From: [Phormidium] sp. LEGE 05292
Lineage (GTDB): Bacteria; Cyanobacteriota; Cyanobacteriia; Cyanobacteriales; Aerosakkonemataceae
Length of the DNA stretch: 41,388 nt
Assembly (NCBI RefSeq): GCF_015207735.1
Contig: NZ_JADEWG010000052.1
Coordinates: forward strand, 1 to 41,388
Direction of reading: 5' to 3'
How positions within the stretch are numbered: the stretch's first letter is position 1; each line of letters begins with the position of its first letter. Shown here one piece after another: positions 9,224 to 18,228 of this stretch. The notes beneath the pieces are model-generated. The model had not been told where the DNA came from. It was given only the letters and a program-made list of their open reading frames with translations, and searched no databases. A program made the translations under genes and the position numbers.

Positions 9224-9581
9224 GTGTTTGCAGAAATTAAAGAAGCCTTGTAGAGACGTTGTATACAACGTCTCTACTTTTTTGCAGAAATTATTGTAAA
9301 TACAGAGAAAAATTTTCAAATATTCATATTTGTTAAACGTAAATATAAAGCAAAACTAGCTTTTTGTGACAGTGTGTTAAATAGGGGTTAACCTCAGATG
9401 AAATCCGAGGTAACTTCACAGATAGGTGATTTAATTTCAGGACAACACAGCAAAAAAAATTTTAGATTTTCTTTGGATTTTAGTTAAAACTAAAACCTAA
9501 AACTCAACAGAACAATTGCAAACATTAGTAGACACGACTGCTATAGGGATCGAGTAAAAAGGCAGTCGTAAAGGAGGATTT
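9224..9581. other. 358-bp intergenic region, palindromes but no gene
   Basis: Between the protease and EF-G-like genes. It holds a 28-bp perfect palindrome (9250-9277), an ACCTC/GAGGT hairpin (9391-9411) and the inverted repeat TTTTAGTT-AA-AACTAAAA (9478-9495), followed by the strong ribosome site AAAGGAGG just before 9582. No supportable reading frame on either strand. Confidence 0.7.
9250..9277. repeat. 28-bp perfect palindrome, copy 1 (possible terminator)
   Basis: Half-site GTAGAGACGTTGTA followed by its exact reverse complement, 26 bases after the protease stop and directly followed by T6. It could fold as a stem-loop and end transcription of the protease gene. A sister copy lies at 19499-19526. 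Confidence 0.8.
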
Positions 9582-11630
9582 ATGAGCGAAAAAGTTGTTT
9601 CTAACTGCCGGAATGTCGCGATCGTAGGCCCTTATTTAAGCGGTAAAACTAGCTTGCTAGAAAGTTTATTATTCGTTACAGGTGCGATTTCGCGCAAAGG
9701 CAGTATTAAAGATAAAAACACAGTGGGAGATAGTTCTGCTGAAGCACGCGATCGCCAAATGAGCGTCGAAGTATCAGTAGCAAATACCCAATACGAAGGC
9801 ATCAATTTCACATTTTTAGATTGTCCGGGTTCCGTAGAATTTGCCCAAGAAACCTGTAACGCCTTAATTGGTGTAGACGCAGCAGTTGTGGTTTGTGAAC
9901 CAGTAAGCGATCGAGTCCTCACCCTTGCCCCCCTCTTCAAATTCCTCGACGACTGGGAAATTCCCCACCTAGTATTCATTAACAAAATGGATCGGGCGAA
10001 TAACAACTTCATGGACGTACTGCACGCCCTGAAAGCTGTTTCCAGCCGCCCCTTAGTTCCGCATCAATATCCTATAGGTCAAGGAGAAGACCTGATCGGT
10101 TTCATTGACCTCGTAACAGAACAAGCTTATCACTACCATCCTGGTGCCCCAGCTGACCCCGTACCCTTCCCGGAAGAACTCAAAGAACAGGAACACGCTG
10201 CCAGGGCAGAAATGCTAGAAGAGTTAGCTAACTTTGACGATCACCTACTTGAAGAACTCCTCGAAGAAATTGAACCGCCCCAAGAAGAAATAGTCGCCGA
10301 CCTGAAAATGGAATTAGGCGCAGACTTAATTGTGCCAGTATTCTTAGGTGTTGCCGAAAAAGACTTTGGTGTGCGACCCTTACTAGAAGCCCTGTTGCGC
10401 GAAGCCCCAGAACCAGACACCATCAAAGAACGGCGCGGTATTTCCCTCAAAGGCGAAACACCCTTAGCCCAAGTATTGAAAACTTACTTCACTCCCCAAG
10501 GTGGCAAACTTTCCTTAGTCAGAGTTTGGCAAGGCACTATTACTGATGGTGCAACCCTCAACGGCGTGCGTGCAGGTGGTTTATATCGCCTCACAGGTCA
10601 ACAACAAACTAGCGTACAAGAGGCTAAAGCTGGCGAAATTGTTGCTATTGGTAGGTTAGAGGGCATAAAAACTGGCGATACCCTCTCAAGCATCAGCGGA
10701 CAACCGGAGTCAGAGTTACCCAAAGCGGAACAATTGACTCCGGTTTATGCTTTAGCCGTAACTGCGGAAAAACGCAACGATGAAGTAAAAATCAGCACTG
10801 CCTTTGCCAAATTAACTGAAGAAGACCCTTCTTTAGGTTGGGAACAACATGGCGACACTCGCGAAGTCATCCTCTGGGGACAAGGTGATATTCACCTACA
10901 AATAGCTTTAGACCGTCTGCGTCGCAAGTATAACTTGCCAATGGCGACACATTTACCGCAAGTTCCCTACAAAGAAACTATCCGCAAACCTGCCTCTTCC
11001 GTACATGGACGCTACAAACACCAAAGTGGCGGACATGGACAATTTGGCGATGTTTACTTGAATATTAAACCTTTAAATCGTGGTGAAGGTTTCAACTTTG
11101 ATGAGAAAATTGTCGGTGGAGTAGTTCCCCGTCAATATATTCCAGGTGTGGAAACAGGTGTGCGCGAATATTTGGCACATGGGCCATTAGGTTTCCCAGT
11201 AGTTGATCTAGCGGTGACGCTAATTAATGGTTCTTATCACACTGTAGATAGTTCGGAACAAGCCTTTAAGCAAGCTGCACGTTTAGCAATGCAAGAAGGA
11301 CTACCTCAATGTCAACCAGTTCTGTTAGAACCTATTACCGCAATTGAAATTTCCACACCCAAAGATTTTACTTCCAAAGCTATGCAATTGCTCACCGGAC
11401 GACGGGGACAAGTGTTAGGTTATGAAGCAAAAGATGGTTGGAAAGGTTGGGATAAAATTTCTGCTTATTTGCCACAAGCGGAAATGCGTGACTTTATTAT
11501 TGAGTTACGCAGTCTCACAATGGGCGTAGGTTTCTTTGATTGGAAATACGACCATTTGCAAGAAGTACCAGAAAAACTTGCCGAAAAAGTTGTAGCAAGT
11601 AATGCTAATGGTAACGGTAACGGTAAATAA
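9582..11630 (+). CDS. EF-G-like translational GTPase paralogue
   Basis: This 682-aa protein has EF-G architecture: G domain with P-loop GPYLSGKT (16-23) and NKMD, domain II, domains III-V with VHGRYKHQSGGHGQFGDVY, and the EF-G C-terminal fold. It differs from housekeeping FusA: the P-loop is not AHIDAGKTT, and the G3 motif is DCPGS (80-84), so the histidine needed for normal ribosome-triggered GTP hydrolysis is serine. Paralogues of this kind (EF-G2-like, also in Synechocystis) have unclear roles. An acidic, Glu-rich stretch lies in the G' region (about 190-240). The tail ends with Asn/Gly repeats (NANGNGNGK). AAAGGAGG precedes the ATG. It appears monocistronic. Confidence 0.9.
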   Translation: MSEKVVSNCRNVAIVGPYLSGKTSLLESLLFVTGAISRKGSIKDKNTVGDSSAEARDRQMSVEVSVANTQYEGINFTFLDCPGSVEFAQETCNALIGVDAAVVVCEPVSDRVLTLAPLFKFLDDWEIPHLVFINKMDRANNNFMDVLHALKAVSSRPLVPHQYPIGQGEDLIGFIDLVTEQAYHYHPGAPADPVPFPEELKEQEHAARAEMLEELANFDDHLLEELLEEIEPPQEEIVADLKMELGADLIVPVFLGVAEKDFGVRPLLEALLREAPEPDTIKERRGISLKGETPLAQVLKTYFTPQGGKLSLVRVWQGTITDGATLNGVRAGGLYRLTGQQQTSVQEAKAGEIVAIGRLEGIKTGDTLSSISGQPESELPKAEQLTPVYALAVTAEKRNDEVKISTAFAKLTEEDPSLGWEQHGDTREVILWGQGDIHLQIALDRLRRKYNLPMATHLPQVPYKETIRKPASSVHGRYKHQSGGHGQFGDVYLNIKPLNRGEGFNFDEKIVGGVVPRQYIPGVETGVREYLAHGPLGFPVVDLAVTLINGSYHTVDSSEQAFKQAARLAMQEGLPQCQPVLLEPITAIEISTPKDFTSKAMQLLTGRRGQVLGYEAKDGWKGWDKISAYLPQAEMRDFIIELRSLTMGVGFFDWKYDHLQEVPEKLAEKVVASNANGNGNGK

Positions 11631-11638
11631 TTTCTGGC

Positions 11639-11696
11639 AAAGTCCGATATTCATCTGCGTTCATCTGCGTTTTTCAAATTAGAAATATCGGGCTTT
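11639..11696 (+). terminator. Long stem-loop after the EF-G-like gene
   Basis: AAAGTCCGATATT (11639-11651) pairs with AATATCGGGCTTT (11684-11696); the one odd pair is G-U in RNA. The loop carries a tandem TTCATCTGCG repeat. Its position 9 bases after the stop suggests a transcription terminator or mRNA 3'-end structure. Confidence 0.5.
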
Positions 11697-11865
11697 ACCA
11701 AAAATTTTCATGATTATACCCCTGGAAACTGCGATCGGTTTTCAGGGGTTTGTTCTCAAAAGCGATCGCTAACCTAATTTTCATTTGTCCAAATTACGGT
11801 AATTGACAATTATCAAATTTTTAGTAAAATATATATTAAATTTGTCTAAATTTCTTTAGCTGAAA

Positions 11866-13251
11866 ATGAAAAGTATTACTAAGGAAGTTTGTTATGTTAA
11901 ACAATTAGAACTGTTTCATCCCTTTAAATACACTTATGAAAAATTTGACTTTACCTTTATAGATTTATTTGCTGGCATAGGAGGTTTTAGAATTGCCTTA
12001 GAAGAACTAGGAGGTAAATGTTTAGGCTATTCAGAAGTTGATAAAGAAGCTATAAAAGTTTACGAAAATAATTTTAAGAGTTTGCCAGAAGCAAGTTTAG
12101 GAGATATTCGTAACATAAACGAATTGCCCTTTGAAGTTGATATAGTGGTTGGTGGTGTTCCTTGCCAACCTTGGTCTGTAGCAGGTAAACTTAAAGGCTT
12201 TGAAGATCCTAGAGGTAAACTTTGGTTTGATACTATCAGAGTTGTGGAAATAAATAAGCCGAAAGTTTTTATCTTTGAAAATGTCAAAGGCTTAATAGAA
12301 CCAATCAATAGAAAAAGTTTTGAATATATAGTTAATTCCTTAACAAAAATAGGTTATTCTGTTAAATCTCAATTACTAAATTCTTATGACTTTGGAGTTC
12401 CACAGAATAGGGAAAGAGTTTTTATAGTAGGAATAAGAAATGATTTAGAAAACCATGAAAACTTTTCTTTTCCAGAAGCTTTAGAAATTAAACCTAAATT
12501 ATATAGCTTTATTGAAGGAGTAAAGCATTGCAGTAAATTTAGCAAAAGCAAATTAGCCGCAGAAATTTTGTTTGGTGAAAAGATACCGCGTTCCAGAAAT
12601 CGTTTTCAAAAAAATGATGAACTGAATGATTTTTTTATTTTTTGTGATACAAGAGATGGGCACACTACTATTCATTCATGGGATATCATTAGGACTAGCG
12701 AAAGAGAAAAGTTGCTCTGCTATACAATCCTAAAAAATAGAAGAAAAAAGCAATATGGTGCAAAAGATGGAAATCCTTTATCCTTTGAAGTTTTAGCACA
12801 ATTAATCCCAAAGCTCAAACAAGAAGAACTAAATAAGCTTATAAAAAAAAATATTTTTCGTTATATCGAAAATGAAGGATACGAATTTGTCAATTCTAAA
12901 AACTCTACAGGAATCAATGGTGTTTATAGAGTATTTCTACCTCATTCCGATATCATCCCTACTTTGACAGCTACAGGTAATAAAGATTATATAGCCAAGA
13001 TTTCTATACAAAGATGTGAAAATCCTGAAGAGTATAAAAGTAAATTTATTAAAGAGATTTACAAAAAAAAGAAATTTAAGCCTATTTCTGCTAAAGACGC
13101 TGGTAAATTGCAAGGGTTTCCCGACTGGTTTATCATAGCTGAGAATGAAGATATCGCCAAAAAACAATTTGGAAATGCAGTTCCGGTTCCAGTAGTTTAT
13201 CACTTAATGAAATCATTATTAACCCAAGTTAAATTTGGCCAAAAATTATGA
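11866..13251 (+). CDS. C5-cytosine DNA methyltransferase
   Basis: This 461-aa protein carries the ordered motifs of a C5 methylase: I FIDLFAGIGGF (31-41, SAM binding), IV GGVPCQPWS with catalytic C100, VI ENVKGL (138-143), VIII QNRERVF (180-186), a long variable target-recognition region (about 190-400) and X QFGNAVPVPVV near the C-terminus. It methylates cytosine in DNA; the target sequence cannot be read from the protein. The gene is far more AT-rich than its neighbours and contains no HIP1 octamer, a sign of transfer. Its TGA overlaps the ATG of a short frame that looks like the start of a restriction enzyme. It may now be an orphan methylase. Confidence 0.95.
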   Translation: MKSITKEVCYVKQLELFHPFKYTYEKFDFTFIDLFAGIGGFRIALEELGGKCLGYSEVDKEAIKVYENNFKSLPEASLGDIRNINELPFEVDIVVGGVPCQPWSVAGKLKGFEDPRGKLWFDTIRVVEINKPKVFIFENVKGLIEPINRKSFEYIVNSLTKIGYSVKSQLLNSYDFGVPQNRERVFIVGIRNDLENHENFSFPEALEIKPKLYSFIEGVKHCSKFSKSKLAAEILFGEKIPRSRNRFQKNDELNDFFIFCDTRDGHTTIHSWDIIRTSEREKLLCYTILKNRRKKQYGAKDGNPLSFEVLAQLIPKLKQEELNKLIKKNIFRYIENEGYEFVNSKNSTGINGVYRVFLPHSDIIPTLTATGNKDYIAKISIQRCENPEEYKSKFIKEIYKKKKFKPISAKDAGKLQGFPDWFIIAENEDIAKKQFGNAVPVPVVYHLMKSLLTQVKFGQKL

Positions 13252-13483
13252 TTCCAGAAAATGAACGCATTGACATTTTAGATAAACTTAAAGCTTTTTT
13301 TATAGATGAAATTATCAATAATCATAGAAAAAATACTTTAAAGCTCAAAAGTCTTCAAGAATTTAAAATAAATCCTTTTTTATGGTTTTATTTAGCTAAA
13401 TAGTTGATATGCCATCAATTGTCGAAGAAGTTATAGAAGATTTAAGTAAAGAAATAGAATTAAAAATCAGTGAATACGAATAA
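13248..13483 (+). pseudogene. Probable remnant of the partner restriction endonuclease
   Basis: A 51-codon frame (13248-13403) starts in the ATGA overlap with the methylase gene and ends with NPFLWFYLAK then TAG. Start, coupling and AT content fit the second gene of a type II restriction-modification pair, but a restriction enzyme would be several times longer. A second short frame (13409-13483, PSIVEEVIEDLSKEIELKI) follows in another phase and could be what is left of its end. The NPFL-FYLA pattern recalls the N-terminus of PmeII-type endonucleases, from memory and with low certainty. Most likely a deletion removed the nuclease core. Confidence 0.5.
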
Positions 13484-13532
13484 GTACACTTTATTTACAT
13501 AACTGAACACATCATTAAGAAAAATACAATGA

Positions 13533-15122
13533 CTAAATATCTAAATTTTCCACCGTAATTTCAGTAGAATGCTCAATACTAAACTGATAATAAACTTCCA
13601 GTTTAAATTGCCGCTTTCCTTTTGCTCTTAAATTAAGTAACCATTCTAATTGTCCCATTTCTCCCAAATGAATTTCTGGATTTGCGCTAATCAACCTAAC
13701 TTTTACTTTTTCGTCGCGACTAACTGGCAATTGTACAATCAATTTCAGCTTAATTTTTTTTGCTTTTAAATTAAGCACTGTTATTTTATATCCATAAGTA
13801 GTGCGACGATAATTACCAATAATCTCGATATTTCGTTCTACTAAATCCTGCTCAATTTTTAAAGTTCGATCGATCCCAAAATTTAATTTAAAGTCTTGTC
13901 CTGGTGTAATGTTTTCTAATTCAGTAGTTCCAATCAAAGCATTATCAAAGAAGATATTAGCTTTTCCTGGTAAAAAAGTTAAACCATTTGTGTTGTTAGT
14001 AACTGTCGCTTCTAAGAAAGCAAAACTCATTTGTCGAGGTATAGCAACATATTCTATAAAACAAGGTAAATTTTTATTGAAAACAGTAACTTTATGAGGT
14101 GTACCATCAGAGAGAATAGTATAATTTTTGTCAAGTTTAAATGTGACTACACCTGCCAATTTAGTTGTTCGATCGACTAGTTTTTGTACCCGCAATAATT
14201 CTTGTTGTTTGTCAGTATCATTTTCTTCTGCTAACAAAGCTTCTAACTCAGCAAAATCATCGGTTTGAGCATATTTCTGGGAACAGGCTGAAACTTTAGT
14301 ACTAGTAATATACCAGGTTTCTAATTTTGGTGTTTGAGTAGCTAAAGTTGGTTTAGCAGTGGAAAGTGTAACATTAACCTCTTTCCAATCTTCTCCCGTT
14401 CTTTGCCTAATTTCTGCTAAACAAGTAAGATTTATTCGCTTACTTGTACTAGTATTTCTTAAGTCATAAAATGGTGTCCAATTAACCTGACTGACTAGAT
14501 AACTAATTTCTAATTCACAATCTCCTGGGAAAGCCGTTTCTAAGGTAATGACAATGCTAACGCTGCTGTGAATTTGTTTAGAAACTGGTTGCTGTAATTG
14601 TTTGAGTTGCTGATGTAATGCTTCTAAACGTTTGTCTATTTCTATTATTTGTTTTTCATTTTCACTAATGCTTTGGGCATAATTTTGGTAAGTTTGTCCC
14701 AGAAAATTAAGCAATTCTTGAATTTCGCTGAAGTTAAGTGGTTCGGCAGTTAAATTACTAGTGAATCTATCTACAGATTTTTCACTAAAACTTTGAATGA
14801 AATCTTGTTGCAATTGTACTGAACTTATTTGATCTTCTAAATGACGTTTTTGGTCGCATAACTGGCGAATTTTTCCTAAAATTTGATGATTTTTTTGCTG
14901 CAATGATTCATTAGCAAAAATCCGTTCTGTACGCACTGCTAATAATTGTACTTCTGCGTTACCCAAACATCTGGCAGTTACAGAATCAGTATGAACTGTT
15001 AGGGGTAGATTGGCGATCGCAATTTCCTGTTGTCCACCTTCTAACCTAATCTTACCCCGCCGAGTAACTAAAGCTTGGTTATGATAAACAGTTACTTCAC
15101 AAATTTTACAGTCATTTGTCAT
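13533..15122 (-). CDS. MuiA-like protein (DUF4140/DUF4139)
   Basis: This 529-aa protein matches the mucoidy-inhibitor MuiA family. The N-terminal DUF4140 region runs from EVTVYHNQALVTRRGKI to about residue 95. A coiled coil follows (about 75-200, rich in Q, E, L and K, e.g. KRLEALHQQLKQLQQP). The DUF4139 beta-rich region then begins at LEISYLVSQVNWTPFYDLR and runs to the end. No signal peptide or membrane segment is obvious. In other bacteria the name comes from an effect on exopolysaccharide production; the biochemical role is unknown. The gene is AT-rich but contains a HIP1 site near its start. Downstream on the same strand lies only the methylase remnant, convergent with it. Confidence 0.85.
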   Translation of the reverse strand: MTNDCKICEVTVYHNQALVTRRGKIRLEGGQQEIAIANLPLTVHTDSVTARCLGNAEVQLLAVRTERIFANESLQQKNHQILGKIRQLCDQKRHLEDQISSVQLQQDFIQSFSEKSVDRFTSNLTAEPLNFSEIQELLNFLGQTYQNYAQSISENEKQIIEIDKRLEALHQQLKQLQQPVSKQIHSSVSIVITLETAFPGDCELEISYLVSQVNWTPFYDLRNTSTSKRINLTCLAEIRQRTGEDWKEVNVTLSTAKPTLATQTPKLETWYITSTKVSACSQKYAQTDDFAELEALLAEENDTDKQQELLRVQKLVDRTTKLAGVVTFKLDKNYTILSDGTPHKVTVFNKNLPCFIEYVAIPRQMSFAFLEATVTNNTNGLTFLPGKANIFFDNALIGTTELENITPGQDFKLNFGIDRTLKIEQDLVERNIEIIGNYRRTTYGYKITVLNLKAKKIKLKLIVQLPVSRDEKVKVRLISANPEIHLGEMGQLEWLLNLRAKGKRQFKLEVYYQFSIEHSTEITVENLDI

Positions 15123-15217
15123 AAGTCATTGTCATTTGTTATTAGTTGTAGATAGTTTGTAGATAGTTGGTAATTAGCATTTTTCCAACTACCAACTACC
15201 CATTACCTATTACCTAA
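15123..15217. repeat. Short tandem repeats between muiA-like and M48 genes
   Basis: Iterated GTCATTTGT, GTAGATAGTT and CATTACCTATTACC units. TAGTTGG and CCAACTA arms could also form a stem. This is STRR-type spacer DNA with no gene. Confidence 0.6.
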
Positions 15218-16186
15218 TTATTGTGGTTTCTTTTTAATGCGATCGATCTCTTTCTGCAACTCCTCTATTTGACGGCGCAAAATCTCCTCTTGACTTGGCG
15301 GTGTTTCTGCTTTCACATCAACTGCACCTTCGGCGGCAGATTTTTGATAATTACCGTTACGAATTTGGCGATATTGATCGGAACCAGACCATTGTTGTAA
15401 GTGACTAATCCGTTCTACTAAAAAAGGATGGCTGAGAAATACACCTTGAGCTAGGTTATTATAAAGCAAGAATTTATAAACCTGATTCAATCCATCTTCA
15501 TCTAAATTTTGATATCTTTGGGATTGCTGAATAAATTCTGGCAAACTGCATTCATTGCCATATTTGAGACTACCGCCAGCTAATTTCATCATTGACATTA
15601 AAACTGGATTAAGTTCATCACTTAATAACAAAGCTGCGCGATCGGCTGACAATTCCGATCGCCTTTTCCACTCATAAAAAGCATAAATCAAACCACCACT
15701 AATCAAATTACCCAAACCAAAAGTCATTTCCCCTATAAAAGAAGCTGTGCTAATCGCCCAAAGTGCCATTTGATTTAAGATAGTGTGACCACATTTAATA
15801 TGTCCTAATTCATGAGCAATTACTGACTTAATTTCAGCGTCACTCATCAAATCTAAAAGTGCGGAATTTAGTACAATTGAAGGATGTTCTTGCCCTAAAG
15901 CATAGGCATTAGCTAAAGGATATTGACTAATAAATATAGCGGGTTCCGGGTAAATATCTAAATCTTTTACACATTCCCGAAACATTTGATAAATGGTAGA
16001 ATATTGCCTTGGCCCCACTTGAATGCTGTTACCCAGATGATAAACAAATTGGGGGCGTTCGTAGAGAAATTCGACAAATTTGCTGGCGATCAGATCGAAA
16101 CCGGGTAAACTGCGGAGAGTTTGTTCAGCTTCGCGATCGAGCGGATGGCGAAACGCTTCGCTGGAGATTCCTTTATAAGTTGGCAT
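15218..16186 (-). CDS. M48 family zinc metallopeptidase
   Basis: This 322-aa protein has the zinc site HELGH (H125, E126, H129) and the third ligand E178 in ELSADRAALL, the standard M48 arrangement. YALGQEHPSIVLNSALLD ahead of it is the conserved substrate-edge strand. A hydrophobic region between the two zinc motifs (LWAISTASFIGEMTFGLGNL to LIYAFY, about 142-171) probably sits in or on the membrane. The C-terminus is a charged helix (EILRRQIEELQKEIDRIKKK), likely a coiled coil. Known members (HtpX, Oma1, LoiP) handle membrane-protein quality control; the substrate here is unknown. Confidence 0.93.
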   Translation of the reverse strand: MPTYKGISSEAFRHPLDREAEQTLRSLPGFDLIASKFVEFLYERPQFVYHLGNSIQVGPRQYSTIYQMFRECVKDLDIYPEPAIFISQYPLANAYALGQEHPSIVLNSALLDLMSDAEIKSVIAHELGHIKCGHTILNQMALWAISTASFIGEMTFGLGNLISGGLIYAFYEWKRRSELSADRAALLLSDELNPVLMSMMKLAGGSLKYGNECSLPEFIQQSQRYQNLDEDGLNQVYKFLLYNNLAQGVFLSHPFLVERISHLQQWSGSDQYRQIRNGNYQKSAAEGAVDVKAETPPSQEEILRRQIEELQKEIDRIKKKPQ

Positions 16187-16380
16187 ACTAACCTAACAGT
16201 TTTGATTTTCTTGGGTAATAGCTATTTATATTATGGTGTGTTTGAACAATTATTGCTGCTTTAGAACTAGAAACAGAGGAAGAAGATGGCTCAAAATTAG
16301 GGGATCGTAATATTTGATAAATTAACTTACTCACAAATATTTTTTAAGCTAATCTATTAGTAGAGCGATCGGAGAGTACT

Positions 16381-16671
16381 ATGCAAGCTTACAAACTCAA
16401 AGGAAAAGTTGATAATGCAGGTAACTTAACAGTTACGGAATCTCTTAAAATTCCCCCTGGCGATGTGGAAATCATCGTTTTACAAACGGTGGCGAAAATT
16501 GATAATGCTACAGAGGCAAAACTCGAAGTGGAAGCTGAATTACCTAAAAAGAAGGTAGAATACAGAACTAAAGCATTCAGAGACTTGCTAGAAAATGCTC
16601 CCCCTGTCCCTGCTGATTTTGATCCAGAACAAGCTAAATGGGAATATTTGAAGGAGAAACATAACCTTTGA
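16381..16671 (+). CDS. Antitoxin paired with a PIN toxin
   Basis: This 96-aa protein begins KLKGKVDNAGNLTVTESLKI, reminiscent of swapped-hairpin (AbrB-like) DNA-binding antitoxins, and ends with FRDLLENAPPVPADFDPEQA, a toxin-masking type of tail. GGAGAG lies 7 bases before the ATG. It overlaps the PIN-domain gene at its stop codon, and this coupling is the main reason for calling it an antitoxin. It would repress its own operon and neutralise the nuclease. Confidence 0.8.
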   Translation: MQAYKLKGKVDNAGNLTVTESLKIPPGDVEIIVLQTVAKIDNATEAKLEVEAELPKKKVEYRTKAFRDLLENAPPVPADFDPEQAKWEYLKEKHNL

Positions 16672-17087
16672 AACTTTTACTAGATACTAATGTAATTGTG
16701 GATATAGCTTTTGAGCGACAGCCTTTCTATGACGACAGCGATCGCATTTTTTCATTCATTGAAGCTGGACAACTAGAAGGCTATGTTTCAGCGTCAACTT
16801 TTAGCGACCTTTATTATATTATCCGTAAACAAAGAGGTCGAGCTTGGACACTTTCTTTTTTAGATAGATTGGCTTCCGTTTGTCAAGTTGCTACTGTGGA
16901 TCGAGATGTAATTTCAATGGCTCTAAGTGCCAATTTTAGAGATTTTGAAGATGCAATTCAATATAGTGTTGCTAGGGTGAATCAACTTGATGCGATCGTA
17001 ACACGCGATCGCTCAGATTTCCCAGTCACCTCTCCCCAAATTATCACCCCTACAGAGTTGATTCAGGAATTAACAAACTCTCTTTAA
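16668..17087 (+). CDS. PIN-domain toxin (VapC-like ribonuclease)
   Basis: This 139-aa protein is a single PIN domain. Acidic metal-binding positions are visible at D6 (KLLLDTNVIVD), D95 (FRDFEDAIQY) and D114/D117 (VTRDRSDF). These nucleases cut RNA, usually tRNA or rRNA, when freed from the antitoxin. Translation should begin at the TTG at 16668, which overlaps the antitoxin stop (TTGA); from there the protein starts with the canonical KLLLDTNV strand, and no ATG is suitably placed. A weak start with coupling would keep toxin levels below antitoxin levels. Confidence 0.88.
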   Translation: MKLLLDTNVIVDIAFERQPFYDDSDRIFSFIEAGQLEGYVSASTFSDLYYIIRKQRGRAWTLSFLDRLASVCQVATVDRDVISMALSANFRDFEDAIQYSVARVNQLDAIVTRDRSDFPVTSPQIITPTELIQELTNSL

Positions 17088-17115
17088 ACCTCACAAAAAC
17101 TTATTTCACTGCAAG

Positions 17116-18228
17116 CTAATTACTAAACGGGTTTAAAATCTCTTCAAGTCCCTGTTTAACTCGCTGAAGTTCTTCTCGTTGTTGCTTAATCCAAACTTTT
17201 TCAGTTTCTTTTTGTTCTGGTGTTTCTTGCTGATATCGTTCTTGTTTGGCTAGAAAGTCGCTGTAAAATGCGATCGCCTCATCAATAGCGTGTGTAGCCA
17301 ACTTAACTTGTTCATCAAAGTATAAACTAATATCATTTTCAATTGTTGACCAAACTTTCTTCTTGAAACCTACTAATTCATTCCAAGGAATGTCTCCCCA
17401 TTTCTCCCAATTTACTAGATGAGATCTAACGCTATCCTTAAATCCTGGAATAATTTTGTTTGTATTATTTTCTGAATTTCCCAATTTTGCTTCAATTTCA
17501 CTTACAATTAACTCAAGCTTTTTACTTAAGCTTGTCTGTAATTTCCAATCTAAAAGCTTTAGACATTCCAAAATTAACTCTAATCTTATCAGGTTAATTT
17601 CTTGATGAATCGGTATTAAGCTATTCGCAGTTATTGTACTAAGTTCAGGAAGTGGAAAATGGGCATAATGTACTTCAGGTCGAATATCCTTAATAAAACC
17701 ATCCTTATCACCCCAGCCAATTTTTTCCTTCATTTGGCTGTTCTTGTCAATAAACCATTTTTTCTTCAGTGTTTCAACTTTGTCCTCCCAATATCTTTTC
17801 GCTTCTTTAAGCGCTTCTTCTTTGCATTGTCGGCTTAATTTTTGAATTCTGAAATGTCGTCCACTTAATTCTCCAATATGTTCCCATATTTCTGCTTTCG
17901 GTGCAGCGGCAATTCTCGGCTTACTATCCCAAACTGCATCAGCATAATCTAACTCTTCAAAACTTTTCTGAAGATAGGATTTAAGTCGAGTAGCTGATTC
18001 TTGAAGTTCTTTATAGAACGGTTGCAATGATTTATTAAGCTCTGTTGCAGCTTGTTTAATTTCTAAGGATTTAGAATCATTCGTTAGTAGTTGCGTCGAA
18101 GATTGATTAATTTTTTGAAAAGCTTTTAAATACTCGTTCATTTTTCGCCTGACCTTGTATAGTTTTTCATCACTAATTGGGAATCCTAAAATATAGTATA
18201 GTTCGCTGCTATCCAAAGAGATAAACAT
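17116..18228 (-). CDS. Unrecognised helical protein, divergent partner A
   Basis: A 370-aa protein if it starts at the ATG at 18228 (FISLDSSELYYILGFPI). A longer frame reaches 18318, but the SD-like AGGGGAAAT before 18228 favours the shorter form. It is almost all helical, highly charged and coiled-coil-like, with no membrane segment or enzyme motif that I recognise. The C-terminus (QERYQQETPEQKETEKVWIK) reminds me of stalk ends of bacterial dynamin-like proteins, but there is no GTPase domain here. Its ATG overlaps that of the opposite-strand gene, so the two must be co-evolved or co-regulated. Function unknown. Confidence 0.7.
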   Translation of the reverse strand: MFISLDSSELYYILGFPISDEKLYKVRRKMNEYLKAFQKINQSSTQLLTNDSKSLEIKQAATELNKSLQPFYKELQESATRLKSYLQKSFEELDYADAVWDSKPRIAAAPKAEIWEHIGELSGRHFRIQKLSRQCKEEALKEAKRYWEDKVETLKKKWFIDKNSQMKEKIGWGDKDGFIKDIRPEVHYAHFPLPELSTITANSLIPIHQEINLIRLELILECLKLLDWKLQTSLSKKLELIVSEIEAKLGNSENNTNKIIPGFKDSVRSHLVNWEKWGDIPWNELVGFKKKVWSTIENDISLYFDEQVKLATHAIDEAIAFYSDFLAKQERYQQETPEQKETEKVWIKQQREELQRVKQGLEEILNPFSN

